Of a stretch of DNA of 64,000 nt, positions 10,555-16,696 are shown one piece after another. The stretch's first letter is position 1. The number at the start of each line of letters is the position of its first letter. Made by a program: the position numbers and the translations under genes. Location: positions 1-64,000 of the forward strand of contig NZ_SZQA01000014.1 in assembly GCF_005233835.1 (NCBI RefSeq), written 5' to 3'. Source of the stretch: Herbidospora galbida (GTDB taxonomy: Bacteria; Actinomycetota; Actinomycetes; Streptosporangiales; Streptosporangiaceae). The notes below the pieces were generated by a model that saw only the letters and a list, made by a program, of their open reading frames with translations, ran no database searches and was not told the origin of the DNA.

Positions 10555-10920
10555 ATGGTCAAGGCACGACGGGCGGCGCAGGCGTACAAGGCCTACCAGG
10601 ACATCTCCAGGCCGGGCAGCCCCGGGTTGGGCGCCCGCATCCGCGCCCTGCCCCGCATGCTGGCCGGCGCGATGCGCGGCGACTACCGCGAACTCGGCAA
10701 GGGGAAGCTGGCCCTGATGGGCGCCGCGATCCTCTACATCGTCAGCCCGGTCGACGTCGTGCCCGAGGCGCTGTTCCTGGCGCTCGGCGTGGTCGACGAC
10801 TTCGGCGTGTTCCTCTGGCTCGCGACGTCACTGCTGGGCGAGAGCGGCCGCTATGTCGACTGGGAGCGCAGGAACCTCGCCCTGGCCCCCGAGCCGGGAG
10901 TCGACCGCCGCAGGGCTTAG
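10555..10920 (+). CDS. YkvA-like DUF1232 membrane protein
   Basis: The 121-aa protein contains the DUF1232 core 'LALMGAAILYIVSPVDVVPE' (about 50-70), with the conserved SP-x-D-x-x-P, followed by a second hydrophobic helix. Such small proteins are of unknown function and are thought to be membrane-associated. It follows the oxidoreductase by 60 bp on the same strand. The C-terminal 20 residues are charged. Confidence 0.8.
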   Translation: MVKARRAAQAYKAYQDISRPGSPGLGARIRALPRMLAGAMRGDYRELGKGKLALMGAAILYIVSPVDVVPEALFLALGVVDDFGVFLWLATSLLGESGRYVDWERRNLALAPEPGVDRRRA

Positions 10921-10924
10921 CGGC

Positions 10925-12121
10925 TCAGATCTCTTCCATGCGGAGCCACGCCCTAGACGGCAGCGGATGCCCGAACAGCCGGGCCGCGTTGCCGTAGGCC
11001 ACCCGCGCGATGTCGGCGGGCGGCAGGCTGCCCAGCCGCCGCGCCACCGACCGCTGGGTGTCGGGCCACGACGACTCGGCCCGGGGATAGCCGCTCTCCA
11101 AGAGCACGTGTTCCATCCCCACGGCCATGCGCACTCCGCTCAGGGCGGTGTCGTCGAGCGTCCCGAAGAAGAAGTTGCGGCGGAGGACCTCGCTGGGCCG
11201 CAGGCCGCCGTCCCAGGCCGACTCGCTCGACACTGGGTGGTCGAGGGCGTAGTCGGCGCGTTCGGCCAGCATGGGGAGCCAGCCCACGCCGCCCTCGACG
11301 ATGAGGATGCGGAGGTTGGGGAAGCGCAGGGGGATGCCCGACCACAGCCAGTCGGCGCAGGCGAACATCGCCGTCGACGGCATCAGGGTCGTGATCGCTT
11401 CTATGGGGGTGTCGGGAGAGGGCACGGGGGCCCACGACGACGCGCCCGTGTGGAGGCAGACGACCGTGCCGGTCTCCTCGCAGGCGGCCAGGAACGGGTC
11501 CCAGTGGCCGCTGTGGATCGACGGGAGGCGCAGGCGGGTGGGGAACTCGGGGAAGACCACGGCCTTGAAACCGCGCGCCGCGTTGGCCTTGATCTCCTTG
11601 GCGGCGACCTCGGGGTCGGGGAGCCAGGGGAGCTGGAGGGCGATCACGCGTTCGGGGTAGGTGCCGGCCCAGACGTCGACGTGCCAGTCGTTCCAGGCCT
11701 TCACCAGGGCTAAGCCCAGGTCTTGGTCGCGGGTGCGGGCGAAGGCCACGCCCGCCTGGGCGGCCAGCATGCCGGGGAAGTTCAGGGCCGCCCAGATTCC
11801 GGCACGGTCCATATCCTCGATGCGCGCGTCGACGTCGTAGCAGCCCGGGCGCATGTCGTCGAAGCGGACCGGGTCGAGGGTCCAGGCCTCGCGGGGGCGG
11901 CCGGCGCCGACGTCGATGCCCGCGGCCGGGTAGGTCGTGCCACCGTAGCGCCACACCTGGTGGCCGCTGTCGGTGTCGACGACCCGGGGGGCCGCGTCGT
12001 GGTATTTGGACGCGAGGCGGTTCTCGAAGAGGTCGGGCGGCTCGATCACGTGATCATCGACAGAGATGATCACAAAATCCCGCCGCCTCGGCTCAGGGTC
12101 GGGAAGCAGCGGGGTACTCAC
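10925..12121 (-). CDS. amidohydrolase-2 family protein with altered metal site
   Basis: A TIM-barrel amidohydrolase of the decarboxylase-like type (398 aa). The N-terminal 'VDDHVIEPPDLF' supplies the usual first His; 'VVCLHTGAS' and 'LRILIVEGGVGWLPMLAERA' are family blocks. The late block normally read as ESDYPH-x-D-S-x-WP is 'ESGYPRAESSWP' here, so the metal-binding Asp and the His are replaced by Gly and Arg. It may be inactive or have changed chemistry. The start is taken as GTG at 12121, without a clear ribosome site; a TTG seven codons earlier is possible. Neighbours do not indicate a pathway. Confidence 0.8.
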   Translation of the reverse strand: MSTPLLPDPEPRRRDFVIISVDDHVIEPPDLFENRLASKYHDAAPRVVDTDSGHQVWRYGGTTYPAAGIDVGAGRPREAWTLDPVRFDDMRPGCYDVDARIEDMDRAGIWAALNFPGMLAAQAGVAFARTRDQDLGLALVKAWNDWHVDVWAGTYPERVIALQLPWLPDPEVAAKEIKANAARGFKAVVFPEFPTRLRLPSIHSGHWDPFLAACEETGTVVCLHTGASSWAPVPSPDTPIEAITTLMPSTAMFACADWLWSGIPLRFPNLRILIVEGGVGWLPMLAERADYALDHPVSSESAWDGGLRPSEVLRRNFFFGTLDDTALSGVRMAVGMEHVLLESGYPRAESSWPDTQRSVARRLGSLPPADIARVAYGNAARLFGHPLPSRAWLRMEEI

Positions 12122-12190
12122 AGCATTCAACGTTAGGGCCAAGGAATAACGCCAAACAAGCTGGCAGGTCTCCGGTTGGTATCCGTTGGT

Positions 12191-12985
12191 TCACGTCACG
12201 GCGGGGCTCGTCGCCTCAGCCGCCCCACCATTATCAGTACTTTCGCGCCGGTCGTGAAGCTCTCGGCGGATCAGGAGGATCCAGCCGCCGATCGCCACCC
12301 CGATGAACAGCCACCACTGCACTCCGTAGGCCAGATTGAGCCCTCCGCCACCGCCCGATTCCGGGGCGGGCACGGGTTCGGGGGCGTTTTCGGAAATCGG
12401 CCGCTGCTCGATGAGATCGACGTACCCGCCATAGAGGGGGGAGCCGACCAGGGCGGCGATGGGGCGGTCGTCGATGAGGAGGACCTGGCCCGCCGGGAGG
12501 CCCTTGCGGTCGATGATGCCGGTCGTCTCGGTGGTCTCGGCGGGGCGCAGACGGCCCGTGAGTGTCACCTCGCCGCCAGGGGGCGGCGGGACGTCGGGAA
12601 GGGTGTCGATGGTCGCGCCGGCCTTCACCCAGCCGCGGTTGACCAGCACGGCGCCGTCGGCGGTCTTGAGCGGGGTGAGGACGTAGAAGCCGACCTGGCT
12701 GTTCTGGGTGCGGCGGCGGACCAGCAGCTCGTGGGCTGTGTCGTAGGTGCCGGTGGCGGTGACCCTGCGGAACTTGTCCTTCTCCGGTACGGCCCCGCCC
12801 ACGCTCGTCAGCGTCGTGACCGGCACCGGAGGCGCGGCCAGGTTCGTGGCGTTGCGGTCTTCGGCGGCGGAACGGTCTTCCCACCGGCCGAACTGCCACC
12901 GGCCGAGGAAGACGAAGGCCGGGATCACCAGCAGCACCACGACGTGAAGCGCCAGCCAGCGAGGGGTCAGCAGGAACCGGTACAC
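12191..12985 (-). CDS. SURF1 family cytochrome oxidase assembly protein
   Basis: The 264-aa protein shows SURF1 layout: N-terminal membrane helix (about 9-28), then 'LGRWQFGRWEDR', a periplasmic domain with 'GFYVLTPLKTADGAVLVNRGWV', and a C-terminal helix (about 222-242) with 'AYGVQWWLFIGVAIGGW'. SURF1 helps insert heme A into cytochrome c oxidase (aa3). It stands alone here between an amidohydrolase and an HxlR regulator. The ATG and length are normal for actinobacteria. Confidence 0.93.
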   Translation of the reverse strand: MYRFLLTPRWLALHVVVLLVIPAFVFLGRWQFGRWEDRSAAEDRNATNLAAPPVPVTTLTSVGGAVPEKDKFRRVTATGTYDTAHELLVRRRTQNSQVGFYVLTPLKTADGAVLVNRGWVKAGATIDTLPDVPPPPGGEVTLTGRLRPAETTETTGIIDRKGLPAGQVLLIDDRPIAALVGSPLYGGYVDLIEQRPISENAPEPVPAPESGGGGGLNLAYGVQWWLFIGVAIGGWILLIRRELHDRRESTDNGGAAEATSPAVT

Positions 12986-13004
12986 GTCCTAAAGACTAAG
13001 GACC

Positions 13005-13496
13005 CTAGGCGGTGCCCCTGACGCGGGATCCCGGTCCGGGCAGCGCGACGGTCTCTCTGGGGCCGCCGACCTCGTGGCCCTCGGCGCACCGCAGCTCCAG
13101 CGTGACCGGGGCGCCGCAGTCGCGGTGGGTGACCAGGAGCGACGGGCCCTCGGGGTCGGCCAGGTAGCGGTCACCCCAGTGGAGCAGCGCGACCAGGATC
13201 GGGAAGAGCTCGCGGCCCTTGTCGGTCAGCCGGTATTCGTCCCGCTGACGCTGGCCGGGCTCCTGGTAGGGGACCTTGCGCAGGGTGCCCTCGTCGACGA
13301 GCCGGGCCAGGCGGGCGCTGAGCACCTGGCGGGGGGCGCCCGTGTTGGCCTGGATGTCGGCGAAGCGGCGGACGCCGGCGAAGGCCTCCCGCAGCACCAG
13401 GAAGGTCCACTTCTCGCCGAGCACCGAGAGAGTGCGTTCGATGGAGCAGTTGTCCAGCCGGAAGGCGCTTCGCGGCGGATCGGTCATGGCACGCAT
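13005..13496 (-). CDS. HxlR family transcriptional regulator
   Basis: A 163-aa winged-helix regulator: 'CSIERTLSVLGEKWTFLVLREAF' (about 17-39), 'APRQVLSARLARLVDEGTL', and the wing 'DEYRLTDKGREL' are diagnostic HxlR blocks. The single Cys in the first helix matches the redox-sensing cysteine found in many members. It is divergent from a GNAT acetyltransferase gene and shares with it a 70-bp gap holding a promoter and a palindrome. The C-terminal extension has two more cysteines. Confidence 0.93.
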   Translation of the reverse strand: MRAMTDPPRSAFRLDNCSIERTLSVLGEKWTFLVLREAFAGVRRFADIQANTGAPRQVLSARLARLVDEGTLRKVPYQEPGQRQRDEYRLTDKGRELFPILVALLHWGDRYLADPEGPSLLVTHRDCGAPVTLELRCAEGHEVGGPRETVALPGPGSRVRGTA

Positions 13497-13524
13497 CGTA
13501 AATCATCACTTCCTCTTCCCTCTG

Positions 13525-13552
13525 AGTCTACTTGACATACCCAGCTGGGCAA
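13525..13552 (-). promoter_or_regulatory. HxlR promoter overlapped by a perfect palindrome
   Basis: On the minus strand TTGCCC (13552-13547) and TAGACT (13530-13525) are spaced by 16 bp. The palindrome CCCAGCTGGG (13540-13549) overlaps the -35 end, so self-repression by the HxlR product and shared control of the GNAT gene are plausible. A TTGACA on the plus strand (13532-13537) lies in the same stretch. Confidence 0.5.
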
Positions 13553-13566
13553 GAAACCCTGAGTCC

Positions 13567-14064
13567 ATGCAGAGAACTCAGGTGGACGTCCGCCCCGCCG
13601 GGCCGGATGACGCGGACGGGGTGCGGAAGTTCCTGCTCGACCTCTCCCTGCGCACGCAGACGCATCGCTTCTTCGCCGGGCTCACCCGGCCCACGAACAC
13701 GCTCATCGGGGCCATGCTGGCCAGGGACGATCGCCGCGACGCCTTACTCGCCACCGTCGACTCCCTGGTGATCGGGCACGCGATGGCGTACCGGAAGGAC
13801 GACGAGGCCGAGATCGCGGTGGTGGTGGCGGACGACTGGCAGAACCAGGGGATCGGCTCCCGGCTGATCAGGGAACTGCTCGCCCGCGCCCCGGGGATCC
13901 GCTGGGTGACCATGGACGTCATGGGGGAGAACCGGCGGGTGCTCAACATGATCAACAGGGCCTGGCCGGAGGCCGAGATGGCCGTCGAACACGGGTCGGT
14001 TCAGGTCAGAGCGAGCCTCGCATTTGCAGAACAAAGCTCTGTTAGGCCACCATTGATGGTGTGA
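13567..14064 (+). CDS. GNAT family N-acetyltransferase
   Basis: The 165-aa protein has the GNAT acetyl-CoA pocket 'VVVADDWQNQGIGSRLIREL' (about 90-109; the Q/RxxGxG/A motif) and N-terminal 'VRPAGPDDADGVRKFL'. The substrate is unknown. The ATG at 13567 is the first Met of the conserved domain; an upstream open frame exists but lies in the divergent promoter region. It overlaps the next regulator gene by four bases (GTGA), so the pair is probably translated together. Confidence 0.85.
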   Translation: MQRTQVDVRPAGPDDADGVRKFLLDLSLRTQTHRFFAGLTRPTNTLIGAMLARDDRRDALLATVDSLVIGHAMAYRKDDEAEIAVVVADDWQNQGIGSRLIRELLARAPGIRWVTMDVMGENRRVLNMINRAWPEAEMAVEHGSVQVRASLAFAEQSSVRPPLMV

Positions 14065-14648
14065 AGAGCGCGAAGATCGGTCGAGACGGGCGGACCCGGA
14101 TCATGGACGGCGCCCTGCGCCGGTTCAGCCAGGACGGCGTCTCCGCCACCACTCTCGCCAGCCTCCGCGAGGAAAGCGGCGTGAGCGTAGGTAGTTTCTA
14201 TCACCATTTCGCCAGCAAAGAGCACGTGTTCGGGGTGCTCTACGCCGAAACACTGGCGATGTACCAGGAAGCGTTCATCACCCGACTTCTCGCCAACGAC
14301 GACGCCCGCGCCGGGATCGAGGCCATCGTCGCCTTCCACATGGAATGGTGCGGCGAACACCCCGAACGGGCCCGGCTGCTGATCAGCGAGCGGCCGCCCC
14401 GGCGTGAGGAGCCCGGCGGCGACGAGGTCGCCGAGTCGCGGCGGACGTTCTTCCGCCAGGTCGCCGACTGGTGGAAGCCCCACATGAAGTCGGGGTCGCT
14501 CAAGACGGTCCAGTCGACCATGTGTTACGTGCTGTGGCTCGGCCCGGCCCAGGAGATGTGCCGCCTGTGGTTCGCCGGCGCCCACCAGCCGACCGACGAG
14601 GAGATCCGCTCGCTCGCCGAAGCCGCCTGGGCCAGCCTCAGCGGCTGA
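14061..14648 (+). CDS. TetR/AcrR family transcriptional regulator
   Basis: A 195-aa TetR regulator: 'IMDGALRRFSQDGVSATTLASL' and 'SGVSVGSFYHHFASKEHVFG' form the helix-turn-helix (about 14-60). The C-terminal domain resembles the short TetR_C family. Its GTG overlaps the GNAT stop, suggesting translational coupling. The 3' end overlaps the convergent zinc-ribbon gene by 11 bases. The operator was not found. Confidence 0.9.
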   Translation: MKSAKIGRDGRTRIMDGALRRFSQDGVSATTLASLREESGVSVGSFYHHFASKEHVFGVLYAETLAMYQEAFITRLLANDDARAGIEAIVAFHMEWCGEHPERARLLISERPPRREEPGGDEVAESRRTFFRQVADWWKPHMKSGSLKTVQSTMCYVLWLGPAQEMCRLWFAGAHQPTDEEIRSLAEAAWASLSG

Positions 14649-14925
14649 GCACCCGCCAGGTGCGCTTGTCGAGGGAGATCTCCAGCCGCAGGTCGTGCCG
14701 CTGGCGGCGCATGCCCGGCACCGCGATCGTCCGGTTCACCGCGTAGCGTCCACGGGCCGGGTAGCCGAACCCCAGCTCCCCCGGCAGCACGCGCAGGTCG
14801 TCGCGGTTTCCGCAGGCCGGGCACGTCCACGAGACCAGGTCGCGGCCTCGGTTGTAGTCGTGACAGGCGCGGAAGTAGTCGTCGGGCCGGAATCGCGAGC
14901 CGCACGCCAGGCACGGTATAAGCAT
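14638..14925 (-). CDS. small zinc-ribbon protein of unknown function
   Basis: A 95-aa protein with two Cys pairs: 'PCLACG' near the N-terminus and 'WTCPACG' about 30 residues later, the spacing of a treble-clef or zinc ribbon. The rest is basic with a beta-rich end. The ATG at 14925 is chosen because GGGGAG lies seven bases upstream; longer versions add residues with no homology. It is divergent from the methyltransferase gene. I do not recognise a named family. Confidence 0.62.
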   Translation of the reverse strand: MLIPCLACGSRFRPDDYFRACHDYNRGRDLVSWTCPACGNRDDLRVLPGELGFGYPARGRYAVNRTIAVPGMRRQRHDLRLEISLDKRTWRVLSR

Positions 14926-15013
14926 GGCAAACTCCCCGATGAGGTTGTCCGGGTCATACGCCAGCCTGCTTGACCGCAACTTGCAAAGCGCTTACGGCGC
15001 TAGATTGCTCTGT

Positions 15014-16453
15014 GTGGACGCACCATCTGACCTGCTCATACGGCTTCGCGACCGGTTCCAGGAGATCGGCTACACGATCGACGGCGTACGCGAGAGGCTG
15101 GGCGACACCGCGGCCTCGGCGCTGGCGCGTGAGGAGCTCGTGCCAGCGCTGCGCGCGACGCGTGACGGCGACTCGCTGGGCACCCTGATCCGCCTGTGGT
15201 GGCTGGGGGTGCCGGTCAGCACGGCCGCCGCCGATCTGCCGCTGCAGGAGCTGCTGCGCAGCGGGCTGCTGATCAAGGTGGGCGACACCGTCCAGGCCAA
15301 CGTGCACATCCAGCCCTGGGAGACCGGCGGCTACGTGGTGTCCGACCGGAAGGTCCGGCCCGGCGACCCGGCGCTGCGGCGCGATCACGTGGTCGGGGCG
15401 GGCGGGGCGTCGGCGAACCTGGCGCAGCTCGTCTCGCGGAAGCCCGTCGAACGGGCGCTCGACCTCGGGACCGGGTGCGGGGTGCAGGTGCTCCATCTCG
15501 CCGACCGGGCGAGTGAGATCACGGCGACCGACGTCAACGCCCGCGCGCTGCACCTGGCCCGGCTGAGCTGGGGGCTCTCCGGGGTCGCCGGCGTCGAGAC
15601 GCGCAAGGGCTCGATGTTCGAGCCGGTCGACGGCGAGCGCTACGACCTGATCGTGTCCAATCCCCCGTTCGTGATCTCCCCGGCCGGACGGCTGACCTAC
15701 CGCGAGACCGGATACCGGGGCGACGAGTTCTGCCGCGACCTCGTCCGGCTCGCGCCCGCCCACCTGGCCGCGGGGGGCACCTGCCACCTGCTGGCCAACT
15801 GGCTGCACGTGCGCGGCGAAGACTGGCGCGACCGCGTCGGCGGCTGGCTCTCCGGGACCGGCTGCGACGGCTGGGTGGTGCAGCGCGACGTCCAGGACCC
15901 GGCCGAATACGTGGAGCTGTGGCTGCGCGACGCGGCCGAGCAGGGTACCCCGGTCTACCGCGACCGCTACGACGAGTGGATGGAGTGGTTCGAGGAGCAG
16001 GAGGTCGAGGGCGTCGGGTTCGGCTGGATCACCCTCGACGACTCGGGCTCCCTCGATCCGGTCGTACGAATAGAGCAGCTCACCCACCAGGTCGAGCTCC
16101 CCGTGGGGGCCTACGTCGACCGGGTCCTCGACGCGATCACCACCGCCCACCGGCTGAGCGACGACGAACTGCGCGACGCCGCGCTGACCCTGGCCGAGGG
16201 CGTGATCGAGGAGCGGGTCGGCCCGCCCGGCGCCGACGACCCGTCGGTGATCCGGCTCCGCCAGACCCGGGGACTGCGCCGGACGACCGACGTCGGCACC
16301 GTCGAGGCCGCGCTCGCCGGGGTCGTCGACGGTGAGCTGAAGACCGGCCCGCTGCTGGCCGCCATCGGCGAGCTCACCGGGAAACCGGGCCTGGCCGACA
16401 CCGAGAGCGTGCGCCGGCTGGTGGCCGAGGGCTTCTTCGCAATCGGGCGTTGA
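15014..16453 (+). CDS. class I SAM-dependent methyltransferase (HemK/RsmC-like)
   Basis: A 479-aa protein: N-terminal helical domain (1-130), then a methyltransferase domain with 'ALDLGTGCGVQVLHLADRA' (SAM loop, about 156-174) and the N6/N5-type catalytic motif 'SNPPF' (about 216-220), then a C-terminal domain. NPPF is typical of enzymes that methylate amide or exocyclic amines, so rRNA or protein glutamine is a likely target. The GTG at 15014 is chosen because TAGATT (15001-15006) sits seven bases before it, fitting a leaderless transcript; the open frame continues 30 codons upstream without a ribosome site. Confidence 0.82.
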   Translation: MDAPSDLLIRLRDRFQEIGYTIDGVRERLGDTAASALAREELVPALRATRDGDSLGTLIRLWWLGVPVSTAAADLPLQELLRSGLLIKVGDTVQANVHIQPWETGGYVVSDRKVRPGDPALRRDHVVGAGGASANLAQLVSRKPVERALDLGTGCGVQVLHLADRASEITATDVNARALHLARLSWGLSGVAGVETRKGSMFEPVDGERYDLIVSNPPFVISPAGRLTYRETGYRGDEFCRDLVRLAPAHLAAGGTCHLLANWLHVRGEDWRDRVGGWLSGTGCDGWVVQRDVQDPAEYVELWLRDAAEQGTPVYRDRYDEWMEWFEEQEVEGVGFGWITLDDSGSLDPVVRIEQLTHQVELPVGAYVDRVLDAITTAHRLSDDELRDAALTLAEGVIEERVGPPGADDPSVIRLRQTRGLRRTTDVGTVEAALAGVVDGELKTGPLLAAIGELTGKPGLADTESVRRLVAEGFFAIGR

Positions 16454-16696
16454 TCGATCGTCAAGTGCGCCGTAAGAGAGTGAAGTCGGGCGAGGAACCC
16501 GGGGGTAGGGACCTCGCCCGGCCCGGCCGGTCGTTTTCAGAGAGGCGGCTGGCGATCACCAAGGCGCACCGTGTGGATCCCACCGGGCCCCCTAACGCGC
16601 CGGGTGAGAGCAGCGATCGGCCGGGCACGTCCACGTTCGCACCCGAAGGGAACCCAGGTGATCAACCACGTCCGGATGACCAGGCTCGATGACGAC
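16454..16696. other. intergenic gap between convergent genes
   Basis: The 243-bp gap between the methyltransferase and the AfsR-like gene holds one strong hairpin (16488-16519) close to the methyltransferase end. The remainder is GC-rich with some local pairing, but I could not match it to a known riboswitch or small RNA, and no short gene with a ribosome site was seen. Confidence 0.5.
16488..16519 (+). terminator. hairpin downstream of the methyltransferase gene
   Basis: Perfect 8-bp arms GGGCGAGG (16488-16495) and CCTCGCCC (16512-16519) with a 16-nt loop, followed 13 bases later by a TTTT run. It starts 34 bp after the stop codon and probably ends that transcript. Confidence 0.5.

Noticed and set aside
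16520-16696. Possible riboswitch or small RNA between the methyltransferase and AfsR-like gene
   Set aside because: Local pairing exists, but I could not match any known conserved core, and the flanking genes point toward each other so neither would be controlled by a 5' leader.
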